In this document: positions 8,085 through 15,931 of the stretch, piece after piece | Layout of the letters: every line of letters begins with the position of its first letter | How positions within the stretch are numbered: position 1 is the first letter of the stretch | Assembly (NCBI RefSeq): GCF_000684975.1 | Contig: NZ_BAXZ01000005.1 | Span: 62,001 to 126,000 of the forward strand | Source of the DNA: Paraburkholderia acidipaludis NBRC 101816 | GTDB lineage: Bacteria > Pseudomonadota > Gammaproteobacteria > Burkholderiales > Burkholderiaceae | Direction: 5' to 3' | Length of the DNA stretch: 64,000 nt | The notes under the pieces: generated by a model | What the model was told of the DNA's origin: nothing | Databases searched by the model: none | The model's input: the letters and a program-made list of their open reading frames with translations, nothing else | Position numbers and translations under genes: made by a program

Positions 8085-9548
8085 TCAAGCAGACTGGCTG
8101 GGCCACGCGGGCGCATCGGTGCCGATCGGCACGGGCGGTCTGGCGAAACGCGCCGGCGTGAGCGAGAGCTGCTCGGCGCTCGCCGCCACCCGCAAACGTC
8201 CGAACGGCGAGTCCATGGTTTCGAGGCAATCGGCCACGTCCTCCCCATGCGGATCGGGCACACGCTGGCCCCCGTCCACCGTCCCCATCGTCTGCAGCCA
8301 GCGCCCCGTCTGCGCGAGCGAGACACGCACGTGCCAGCTGCCGCCTTCCGTCGCTCGGCGCGCGAGCGCCACCATCGCGCCGAACGCGGCCAGATAGCCC
8401 GTTGCATGATCGAGCGCCTGACAAGGCAGCGGGCGCGGCGTCTCGAACGGCGCGACACCGCTGCCGCGCGAGGCTTCCACGCTCTCCGCCCAGACGATGC
8501 CGCTCGCGGATTGCACGAGACTGTCGAAGCCGCGCCGCTCGCGCCACGGCCCTTGATGGCCGTAAGCGCTGACCGAAACGCACACGATGCCGGGCCGCAG
8601 GCGCGCCAGTTCCTCCGGCCCAAAACCGCGCGCCGCGAGCGCGCCGGGACGGTACGACTGCAGAAAGACATCGGCGTCGCGCACGAGCTCGCGCAGCGTC
8701 TCGCATCCCGCGCGCTCGCGCAGATCGAGCGTGGCGGAGCGCTTGCCGCGGCCGTTGTCGATCACGAGCGGCCCGATATTGGGCAGGTGGGCGCCGTTCA
8801 CGAGCAGCACGTCGGCGCCATGCGAGGCGAGCGTGCGGCCCGCCACCGGCCCCGCGATGATGCGCGTGAGGTCCAGCACGCGCACGCTTTCGAGCGGACG
8901 CACTGGGAGCGCCTCGTCCGCGCGCCCTCGATGTGCCGTGGGCACCCTCGCCACCTTGGGCATCTCGCGCGGCGCCTCGCCAATGCGCTCGATCTCGAAC
9001 AGCGGCAGGTTCGCAACGGCCTTGGCCTGCTCGAGCGCGGCCCACTCGCGCGGCGACCGGATGAGCGCCGCGCAGAGGCCCGCCTGCGCGAGCGCGCTGT
9101 CGAGCTCGGCGCCGTCCCAGCCGCGGATGGCCGCGGCCACGGTCTCGCGCTCGCCCGTGCAGCCGAGCACGCGCAGAATCCCTTCGAGGTGGTGGGTAAA
9201 GTTCGCATGGAGCTGGATCCAGCGGCCGTCGCGCGTCGCGAAGTAGCCCGTCACCGGATGACGCAGCTCGATCGGCGGCCCGCCCTCCACGCTCAGATAG
9301 CGCTCGCTGCGAAACGCCGCGAGCGCGCGGCGCACGTCGATCATCACGCGCTGCGCCTCGCCGCTGCGCATGCGATGCAACTGCGCCGCCGCGAGCCCGG
9401 CCGCACCGATCGTCGCTGCCGCCAGCGTGCCGACGCGAAAGAGGGATGGCAGTCCCGGGTCTTCGCCCTCGATCCGCAACATGTCGAGCGCGGCGGGATC
9501 GCAATCGGCCAGCATCCAGAGGTGTTCGAGCGCGTCGCGGGGGGTCAT
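8085..9548 (-). CDS. CaiB/BaiF family III CoA-transferase, two-part (domain-duplicated) form
   Basis: 487 residues. The ATG at 9548 has GAAGGAG about nine bases upstream; a GTG three codons earlier is too close to that site. The usual family III N-terminal motif (VRVLDLTRIIAGPVAGRTLASHGADVL) appears only at about residue 225. The first 200 residues resemble the late part of a CaiB domain (GAAGLAAAQLHRMRSGEAQRV). The likely catalytic Asp is in ALDHATGYLAA. Family III enzymes move CoA between carboxylic acids in the cytosol. It is divergent from a citrate synthase family gene across a TTGAT box array, suggesting joint control and a shared dicarboxylic or tricarboxylic substrate (inference). Confidence 0.82.
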   Translation of the reverse strand: MTPRDALEHLWMLADCDPAALDMLRIEGEDPGLPSLFRVGTLAAATIGAAGLAAAQLHRMRSGEAQRVMIDVRRALAAFRSERYLSVEGGPPIELRHPVTGYFATRDGRWIQLHANFTHHLEGILRVLGCTGERETVAAAIRGWDGAELDSALAQAGLCAALIRSPREWAALEQAKAVANLPLFEIERIGEAPREMPKVARVPTAHRGRADEALPVRPLESVRVLDLTRIIAGPVAGRTLASHGADVLLVNGAHLPNIGPLVIDNGRGKRSATLDLRERAGCETLRELVRDADVFLQSYRPGALAARGFGPEELARLRPGIVCVSVSAYGHQGPWRERRGFDSLVQSASGIVWAESVEASRGSGVAPFETPRPLPCQALDHATGYLAAFGAMVALARRATEGGSWHVRVSLAQTGRWLQTMGTVDGGQRVPDPHGEDVADCLETMDSPFGRLRVAASAEQLSLTPARFARPPVPIGTDAPAWPSQSA

Positions 9549-9610
9549 GGCGACCACTCCTTCGAATTCGTGGGAAGTGCCACCGAGTCTAGTTTCGTGG
9601 TGGACAAGCG

Positions 9611-9645
9611 ATCAATCTTGATTAATATAATCAACATAGATTGAT
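9611..9645. promoter_or_regulatory. Operator array of four TTGAT/ATCAA boxes between divergent genes
   Basis: Boxes alternate in orientation: ATCAA 9611-9615, TTGAT 9618-9622, ATCAA 9630-9634, TTGAT 9641-9645. Two palindromes are nested: ATCAATCT (9611-9618) with AGATTGAT (9638-9645), and TTGATTA (9618-9624) with TAATCAA (9628-9634). The element is strongly AT-rich against its surroundings and ends 27 bases before the citrate synthase family start. It probably overlaps promoters on both sides. Confidence 0.6.
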
Positions 9646-9672
9646 TTCTCGGGTTTTCCCACACGAGCCACC

Positions 9673-10899
9673 ATGTCCAGCTATATGACCGCGGCCGAGG
9701 CCGCCGACGCGCTCGGCATCAGCCGGGCCACGCTCTACGCCTACGTGAGCCGCGGGCTGCTCTCCTCCGCGCCCGCCGCCGTCGGCCGGCAGAACCGCTA
9801 CTCCGCCGCCGAGGTGCGCCGCCTCGCGCGCCGCAAGGCTGACGGCAAGCGCGCCGGCAAGGTCGCGCAGAAAGTGCTGGACTGGGGCGTGCCCGTGCTC
9901 GAATCGTCGATCACGCTCATCGCCGACGGCAAGCTGCGCTACCGCGGCCACGACGCCGTCGAACTCGCGCGGCACGCCACGCTGGAGGAGGTCGCCGCGC
10001 TGTTGTGGGAATGCGCGCCGCGCCGCATCGCGGAGGCGCCGCCCGCCCCCATCACGGCGGCGCAGTGGGCCGCGTGGCTCAAGCTCTGGAGCGCGCATGC
10101 ACCGGTCGAACGCGCGCTCGTGCTGCTGCCGGCCGCCGCCGCGCAGATGCCGCGCGCGTGGGCGCAAGGCCGGGACGCGCAGATCGACACCGGTTCGATA
10201 TTGATGCGCCTGCTGGCCGCCGCGCTGATTTCCGCGGCGCCGTCGAACGAGCCGCTGCATCGCCAGCTTGCATCGGCCTGGGGCCTGAGATCGCGCACGC
10301 AGGCCGAATTGCTGCGCGCGGCGCTGGTGCTGTGCGCCGATCACGAATTGAATGCCTCGACGTTCACGGTCCGCTGCGTCGTTTCGACCGGCATGCATCT
10401 GTTCGGCGCCGCGGCAAGCGGCCTGGCGGCGCTGGCGGGTCCGCGCCACGGCGGCGAGACGGTGCGCGTGGCCGCGCTCTTCGACGACGCGGCGCGCGCC
10501 GGCGACCTGCATCGCTTCCTCGCGGAGCGCCTCGCGCCGGACGAGCATGGCATGGCCGCGCGGCTCCCCGGCTTCGGCCATCCGCTTTATCCGGAGGGCG
10601 ATCCGCGCGCGCGACTGTTGCTCGATCAGCTTGCGCAGCGCGCGCCGGCACGTTCGTCGATGGGCGAGATCGATGCGCTCACGCAAGCCGTGGCCGAGAC
10701 CACGGGCGCGCGCCCGACCCTCGATTTCGCACTGGCCGCCATCGAACGCGTGCTCGAACTGCCGCGCGGCGCCGCCTTCACGCTATTCGCCGCGGGCCGC
10801 GTCACGGGCTGGATTGCGCACGCGCTGGAGCAGATTGCCGACGGCCGGCTGATCCGTCCTCGCGCGCGCTATGTAGGGGAATTTGCCGAAGGAGGCTGA
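9673..10899 (+). CDS. Citrate synthase family protein with N-terminal DNA-binding domain
   Basis: 408 residues. Residues 1-50 form a MerR/excisionase-type helix-turn-helix (TAAEAADALGISRATLYAYVSRGLL) followed by a basic stretch (RRLARRKADGKR). Residues about 70-405 are a citrate synthase fold with apparently intact active-site residues: His about 224 (DHELNAS), His about 259 (PRHGG) and Asp about 351 (TLDFALA), plus GFGHPLYPEGDPRA and the C-terminal GWIAHALEQ. The likely reaction is condensation of an acyl-CoA with oxaloacetate (citrate or methylcitrate type); exact substrate unknown. The DNA-binding part and the box array just upstream suggest self-regulation, possibly gated by substrate. 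It is divergent from a CoA-transferase gene. Confidence 0.85.
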   Translation: MSSYMTAAEAADALGISRATLYAYVSRGLLSSAPAAVGRQNRYSAAEVRRLARRKADGKRAGKVAQKVLDWGVPVLESSITLIADGKLRYRGHDAVELARHATLEEVAALLWECAPRRIAEAPPAPITAAQWAAWLKLWSAHAPVERALVLLPAAAAQMPRAWAQGRDAQIDTGSILMRLLAAALISAAPSNEPLHRQLASAWGLRSRTQAELLRAALVLCADHELNASTFTVRCVVSTGMHLFGAAASGLAALAGPRHGGETVRVAALFDDAARAGDLHRFLAERLAPDEHGMAARLPGFGHPLYPEGDPRARLLLDQLAQRAPARSSMGEIDALTQAVAETTGARPTLDFALAAIERVLELPRGAAFTLFAAGRVTGWIAHALEQIADGRLIRPRARYVGEFAEGG

Positions 10900-10931
10900 A
10901 ACGGGCCGCAGGAGGCGACCTGGCCCGCGGC

Positions 10932-11273
10932 CTACCCGGCTGCCCGCGTGCGCCAGCCGCTACGCGAGGCCCAGCCGCGCAACGCCCCGGCCAGCGTGGC
11001 CGCGAAGCCGGGCACCTCGACCGGGCGCGTCGCCCCCGACGCCCCGCCCAGCGCCATCATGAAGCGCGCCCCTGCGCGCCCCGCGCTCAGGCGCACGGCG
11101 GCCCCGCCCGCAAGCTCCAGCGATTCGCCCTTGCGCAGCCAGTAGTCGCTCGAATCGCCGTCCATCGTCAGCCACAGTTCGCCTTCGGTCACGTGCAGTT
11201 GCAGCGGCTGCGCCAGCCGCCAGGTTTGCACGGGCTCCTGATATTCCAGTTCAAAAACACGGATTTCGCGCAT
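10932..11273 (-). CDS. DUF2917 family protein
   Basis: 113 residues from the ATG at 11273. The sequence opens with MREIRVFELEYQEPV and has a small beta-rich core with the pattern VTEGELWLTMDGDSSDYWLRKGESLEL that I recognise as DUF2917, a short cupin-like family common in Burkholderiales. No catalytic residues or signal peptide are evident. It is divergent from the MocR regulator gene, with a perfect 14-base palindrome between them, so it is a probable target of that regulator. Biochemical role unknown. Confidence 0.8.
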   Translation of the reverse strand: MREIRVFELEYQEPVQTWRLAQPLQLHVTEGELWLTMDGDSSDYWLRKGESLELAGGAAVRLSAGRAGARFMMALGGASGATRPVEVPGFAATLAGALRGWASRSGWRTRAAG

Positions 11274-11337
11274 CGCTTTGCTCCTTGAATGCCCTTCCCG
11301 GTTGAAGCATTATTGCGGTCAGCGCCACCGTAACCCA

Positions 11338-11372
11338 TGCACAGTTCCGAACAGTTCGTTCGGAACTGTGCA
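11338..11372. promoter_or_regulatory. Perfect 14-bp inverted repeat, probable MocR operator
   Basis: TGCACAGTTCCGAA (11338-11351) and its exact reverse complement TTCGGAACTGTGCA (11359-11372) flank a seven-base spacer (CAGTTCG) that carries a further partial copy of the half-site. It lies between the DUF2917 start (11273) and the MocR start (11424). It has no T-run and is not after a gene, so an operator fits better than a terminator. Confidence 0.65.
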
Positions 11373-11423
11373 GTCAAAAAACCGGACAGTCGTCCCGCTG
11401 CCGGCAGAAGCCGCGAGGCCCGC

Positions 11424-12854
11424 ATGAAACTCGAACTCGACCGCGCAAGCCAGGTCCCGCTCACCGACCAGATCGTCTTCGGCGTGCAGGACTGGATCCG
11501 CTCGCGCTCGGCGCACCCCGGCGCACGGCTGCCGTCGATCCGCCAGTTCGCCGCCGACTACCGCATCAGCCGCTTTCCCGTGATCGAGGCCTACGACCGC
11601 CTCGTCTCGCTCGGCTATCTCGACTCGCGGCACGGCTCGGGCTTCTACGTGAGCGAGCATGCCCAGGCGGGCATGGCCGGCATGGGCACCTGCGACCCCG
11701 CGAACGCCGCCGACGAATCGGGCCACCTGCTCTCCGCCCTCAACCGGCCCGGCGAAGTGCTGCAGCTCGACAGCGGATCGATTCCGCAGGCGTGGCGCGA
11801 CCTCGATGCGATCGGCCAGGCGATCCGCCATGTGTCGCGCACGGACCCGACGAGTCTCGTCGACTACGGCTCGCCGCTCGGCGAAGCGACGCTGCGCGAG
11901 CATCTGCGCAACCGGCTCGTGCCGCTCGGCATCGTCGCCGACACGCAGCAGATCCTCATTACCGAAGGCGCGAGCGAGGGCCTCGACCTGCTGATCCGCT
12001 ACATGCTCAAGCCCGGCGACACGGTGTTCGTCGAGGACCCCGGCTATTACAACCTCTACGGCCTGCTGAAGCTGCACGGCGTGAAGCTCGTCGGCATCCG
12101 GCGCACGGCCGTCGGCCCGGATCTCGACCATCTGCATGCGATGCTGGCCGAGCACCGGCCGCGCGCGTACTTCGTCAACACCGTGTTCCACAACCCGACC
12201 GGCACGACGATCACGCCGCCCATCGCCTTCCGCCTGCTGCAGCTCGCGCGCGAGCACCGCTTCACGATCGTCGAGGACGACATCTACGCCGACTTCCAGG
12301 CCGACCCCACCGACCGCCTCGCTGCGCTCGACCAGTTCGAGCATGTGGTGTATGTGGCGGGGCTTTCGAAGACGCTGTCGTCTTCGCTGCGCGTGGGTTA
12401 TGTGGTCGCCCGCCCCGAGGTGACGCGCGATCTCGCGTCCATCAAGGCGCTCACCACCATCAGCGGCTCGCGCTTCACCCAGGCCGTGGCCGCCACGCTG
12501 CTTGAGCGCGGCGCCTATCGCAAGTACCTCGAACGATTGCGGCGGCGCATGGCGGAAGCGCTCGGCAATGCCACGCGCACGCTGGACGATCACGGCTGGG
12601 AGCTCTTCGCCCGGCCGGCCGGCGGCGTCTTCACCGGCAAGTTCGGCGGCAAGTTCGTCTGCGCGCGCGTGCCGCACGTGGAGGATTCGACGCGGCTCGC
12701 GACTTGCGCGGAGGCCTTCGGCGTCACCGTGTCGCCGGGCAGCCACTTCCGGCCGCACGGCGAGACGAGCCCGTGGATCCGCATCAACGCGGCGCTCGTG
12801 CTCGATCCGCGCGCCCAGGCGTTCTTCGCGGCGGCGGCGAAGCTGAACGCCTGA
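11424..12854 (+). CDS. MocR-type regulator (GntR winged helix fused to PLP-dependent aminotransferase fold)
   Basis: 476 residues from the ATG at 11424 (MKLELDRASQVPL), preceded by GAGG. An in-frame ATG at 11337 falls inside the palindromic operator and is unlikely. Residues 1-75 are a GntR winged helix (LPSIRQFAADYRISRFPVI, LGYLDSRHGSGFYV). From about 110 to the end is a fold type I aminotransferase domain, with the FHNPTG motif, an IVEDDIYADF Asp and the PLP lysine in VAGLSKTLSSSLRVGY. MocR proteins are PLP-sensing regulators of vitamin B6, GABA, taurine or related metabolism. The effector is not known; likely targets are itself and DUF2917. An MFS gene follows 96 bases downstream. Confidence 0.9.
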   Translation: MKLELDRASQVPLTDQIVFGVQDWIRSRSAHPGARLPSIRQFAADYRISRFPVIEAYDRLVSLGYLDSRHGSGFYVSEHAQAGMAGMGTCDPANAADESGHLLSALNRPGEVLQLDSGSIPQAWRDLDAIGQAIRHVSRTDPTSLVDYGSPLGEATLREHLRNRLVPLGIVADTQQILITEGASEGLDLLIRYMLKPGDTVFVEDPGYYNLYGLLKLHGVKLVGIRRTAVGPDLDHLHAMLAEHRPRAYFVNTVFHNPTGTTITPPIAFRLLQLAREHRFTIVEDDIYADFQADPTDRLAALDQFEHVVYVAGLSKTLSSSLRVGYVVARPEVTRDLASIKALTTISGSRFTQAVAATLLERGAYRKYLERLRRRMAEALGNATRTLDDHGWELFARPAGGVFTGKFGGKFVCARVPHVEDSTRLATCAEAFGVTVSPGSHFRPHGETSPWIRINAALVLDPRAQAFFAAAAKLNA

Positions 12855-12950
12855 CCCGACGCAGCCGGCTTCCCGCTCCGACTGCGTTCGCCCGCCGTTT
12901 TCCCTACAATGGCGGCTGCCAGCCAACCGCCTGAGCGCCCCTGCCGCCCC

Positions 12951-14396
12951 ATGTCCGCCCCCGCCAGCCCGACGTCCGCCGCCACGCCCTCGCCCCGTTC
13001 GCTGTCCGTCATGCTGTGGCTCGTCGCCACCGGCTTCTTCATGCAGACCCTCGACTCGACCATCGTCAACACGGCGCTGCCCGCGATGGCGACGAGCCTC
13101 GGCGAGCGCCCGCTCAGCATGCAGTCGGTCGTGATCGCGTATTCGCTGACGATGGCCGTGATGATCCCGGTCTCCGGCTGGCTCGCCGACAAGCTCGGCA
13201 CGCGCCGCGTGTTTCTCGGCGCAATTCTCGTCTTCACGGTGGGCTCGCTGCTGTGCGCCAGCTCCCACACGCTCATGCAGCTCGTGCTCTCGCGCATCGC
13301 GCAAGGCGTGGGCGGCGCGATGCTGCTGCCGGTGGGGCGGCTCGCCGTGCTGCGCACCTTTCCCGCCGAACGCTATCTGCCCGCGCTCTCGTTCGTCGCG
13401 ATTCCCGGCCTGATCGGCCCGCTGATCGGCCCGACGCTGGGCGGCTGGCTCGTGCAGATCGCTTCATGGCACTGGATCTTTCTCATCAACGTGCCCGTGG
13501 GCGTGGCGGGCTGCATCGCCACGTTCATCTTCATGCCCGATAGCCGCAATCCCGACACGCCGCGCTTCGACCTGCCCGGCTACCTGCTGCTCGTGACAGG
13601 CATGGTGACGATCTCGTTCGCGCTCGACGGCCGCGCCGAACTCGGCATCCAGGAAGCCGCCGTGCTCGTGCTGCTGATCCTCTCGCTCGCCGCCTTCGTC
13701 GCCTACGGGCTGCATGCCGTGCGCACGCCGCGGCCCATCTTCTCGCTCGATCTCTTCAAGATCCACACGTTCAGCGTGGGGCTGCTCGGCAACATGTTCG
13801 CGCGCATCGGCAGCGGCGCGATGCCGTATCTGATCCCGCTCCTGCTGCAGGTCGCACTCGGCTACACGCCGTTCGAAGCGGGCCTCATGATGCTGCCCAC
13901 GGCCGCCGCGGGCATGTTCTCCAAACGCCTCGTGACGCGCCTCATCATGCGCTACGGCTACCGCCGCGTGCTCGTGACCAATACCGTGCTCGTGGGCTTC
14001 GCGATGGCGAGCTTCGCGCTCTCTACCCCCGGCGAGCCGCTATGGCTGCGCATCGTGCAGCTCGCGATCTTCGGCAGCGTGAACTCGATGCAGTTCACCG
14101 CGATGAACACGCTCACGCTCAAGGACCTCGGCACGGGCGGCGCGAGCAGCGGCAACAGCCTGTTCTCGCTCGTGCAGATGCTTTCGATGAGCCTCGGCGT
14201 GACCGTCGCGGGCGCGCTCCTCACGACGTTCAGCGGGCTCGTCCGCCACGCCACGGGCTCGAACGTGGTCCCCGCCTTCCACGCCACGTTCATCTGTGTC
14301 GGCATCATCACGGCCGCTTCGTCGTGGATCTTCGGGCAGCTCGCGCCCGATCTGCGGCACACGGCGAAGAAGACCGATCCGTCCGAGCGGACCTAG
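12951..14396 (+). CDS. MFS transporter, DHA2 (EmrB/MdtD-like) drug:proton antiporter family
   Basis: 481 residues from the ATG at 12951 (MSAPASPTSAA); an in-frame ATG at 12909 gives a 14-residue longer tail. The length and hydrophobic pattern fit about 14 membrane segments. Family motifs visible are LDSTIVNTALPAMATSLG in segment 1, GWLADKLGTRRVF (MFS motif A) and RIAQGVGGAMLLPVGRL. The closest known type is MdtD/EmrB, exporting drugs or metabolites with proton exchange across the inner membrane. No membrane-fusion partner lies next to it. It is downstream of the MocR gene on the same strand, so co-regulation is possible. Confidence 0.87.
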   Translation: MSAPASPTSAATPSPRSLSVMLWLVATGFFMQTLDSTIVNTALPAMATSLGERPLSMQSVVIAYSLTMAVMIPVSGWLADKLGTRRVFLGAILVFTVGSLLCASSHTLMQLVLSRIAQGVGGAMLLPVGRLAVLRTFPAERYLPALSFVAIPGLIGPLIGPTLGGWLVQIASWHWIFLINVPVGVAGCIATFIFMPDSRNPDTPRFDLPGYLLLVTGMVTISFALDGRAELGIQEAAVLVLLILSLAAFVAYGLHAVRTPRPIFSLDLFKIHTFSVGLLGNMFARIGSGAMPYLIPLLLQVALGYTPFEAGLMMLPTAAAGMFSKRLVTRLIMRYGYRRVLVTNTVLVGFAMASFALSTPGEPLWLRIVQLAIFGSVNSMQFTAMNTLTLKDLGTGGASSGNSLFSLVQMLSMSLGVTVAGALLTTFSGLVRHATGSNVVPAFHATFICVGIITAASSWIFGQLAPDLRHTAKKTDPSERT

Positions 14397-14638
14397 CGGG
14401 CCCGGCAAACCTCGCGAACAACAGGACATCGTTGCGCGCGCAGCCGCCGCGCACCGCCGCAGTGCATGCCGCGACCGCGCGGTGCGCGCATGCCCGCCGC
14501 GCGGGCCAGCCGCCATGCCATCCGGTGTCGCCGCATGCCGCCCGGCGCGCCTGTTCCCGAACGCGCATACTTTTTGCTGACCTATCCTGTAAACTTGACG
14601 CTTCGGCGTAGCGTTCCGATCGCGCGCCTCCCCTCGAT

Positions 14639-15931
14639 ATGACGACGAGCATGATCGACCTCGATCCCCCCGGCTTCCAGTCGCGCCCTGTCGCCGGCGT
14701 GGAAGGCGCCCGCCGCACCGTGCTGTACGGCAGCTACACCGTGTTCAGCGTGTTCCAGCCGGTGTTCTCGGTCGCCCACCGCCGCGCAATCGGCTATCAC
14801 GCCACGCTGCGCGCGCACGACGAGCACGGCGTGCAGGTGCCGTCGCAGGAAGTGTTCACGCAGGCCGCGCGCCGCGGCGATCTGCTGGAACTCGGCCGTC
14901 TCGCCGAATCGCTGCACCTCGGCAATTTCAATGCGTTCGATTCGCATGACGAATGGCTCTTCCTGAACCTGCACCCCGCCGCGCTCATGGACACGAGCTA
15001 CGGCGACGCCCTGCTCGCCGGCCTCAAGACGCTCGGGCTGCAGCCGCAGCGCGTGGTGCTCGAAGTGTCGGAGCAGGCGGGCGGCGAAAACTCGCGCTTC
15101 GCGGAAATCATCGACGGGCTGCGCAAAAGCGGCTTCGTGATCGCGCTGGACGGCTTCGGCGCGAAGCACTCGAACATCGACCGCGTCTGGCAGCTGCGCC
15201 CCGACATCGTCACGCTCGACCGCAGCCTGCTCACGCAGGCAAGCCGCCACGCGCACATCGAGCGCGTGCTGCCCGGTCTCGTCTCGATGCTGCACGAGTC
15301 CGGCCAGCTCGTGCTGGTGGGCGGGCTCTCGACGGAGCGCGACGCGCTAATCGCGCTGGAAAGCAATGCCGACTTCGTGCAGGGCGCCTATTTCGCGCGG
15401 CCCGAAGTCGAGCCAGTGCCGCCGACCACGGCCGCGCGGCTGATGGACGACCTCTCGGCAGGGCTGCGCGAGCGCGTGACCCAGCGCGAACGCGCGCAGT
15501 CGCTGCGCCTCGCGCCTTATGTGAGCGCCATGGAAACGGCTGCCGCGAAGCTCGACGCGGGGGCGTCCATGAACGACGCGACGACGACGCTGCTCGACCT
15601 CGAGGAAACGGCGCGCTGCTTTCTTCTGGACGCGTCGGGCCGCCAGATCGGCGACAACGTGGTGCCCGAAGGCCGCACGACGCAGCGGACCAAGCGCTTT
15701 CGCCCGCTGCTGCATTCGGAAGGCGCGAGCTGGGAGCGGCGCCCCTACTTCATCGGCGCGATGCGCGCGCCGGGCCGCGTGCATCTCACGCCGCCCTATC
15801 TGTCGATCAACGAAGCGCATCTGTGCGTGACCGCGTCGATCGCGGCGCAAACGCCGCACGGTCTGCAGGTGCTGTGCGTGGATATCAACTGGGAAGTGAC
15901 CGGCCAGCGCGGTCAGGAAACGGGCGGCTAG
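14639..15931 (+). CDS. Degenerate EAL-domain protein
   Basis: 430 residues. Residues about 35-270 have an EAL fold, but signature residues are changed: the EAL motif reads YHATLR (53-58), the DDFG metal loop reads DGFG (171-174), the Lys normally two residues before the KxD Asp is Thr (TLD, 192-194), and the late EGVE motif reads GGLSTE. Asn110 and the LEVSE Glu remain. Active EAL proteins hydrolyse cyclic di-GMP; this one most likely does not, and may sense or bind a nucleotide or a partner. Residues about 290-430 form a sensor-like domain (FLLDASGRQIGDNV). Its TAG stop shares CTAG with the stop of the opposing sigma-factor gene. Confidence 0.82.
   Translation: MTTSMIDLDPPGFQSRPVAGVEGARRTVLYGSYTVFSVFQPVFSVAHRRAIGYHATLRAHDEHGVQVPSQEVFTQAARRGDLLELGRLAESLHLGNFNAFDSHDEWLFLNLHPAALMDTSYGDALLAGLKTLGLQPQRVVLEVSEQAGGENSRFAEIIDGLRKSGFVIALDGFGAKHSNIDRVWQLRPDIVTLDRSLLTQASRHAHIERVLPGLVSMLHESGQLVLVGGLSTERDALIALESNADFVQGAYFARPEVEPVPPTTAARLMDDLSAGLRERVTQRERAQSLRLAPYVSAMETAAAKLDAGASMNDATTTLLDLEETARCFLLDASGRQIGDNVVPEGRTTQRTKRFRPLLHSEGASWERRPYFIGAMRAPGRVHLTPPYLSINEAHLCVTASIAAQTPHGLQVLCVDINWEVTGQRGQETGG

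Noticed and set aside
11338..11372. 14-bp palindrome as a terminator
   Set aside because: It lies between two divergent starts and lacks a T-run.
15929..15931. Frameshift or fusion between the EAL and sigma-factor genes
   Set aside because: The genes are convergent and simply share CTAG at their stops.
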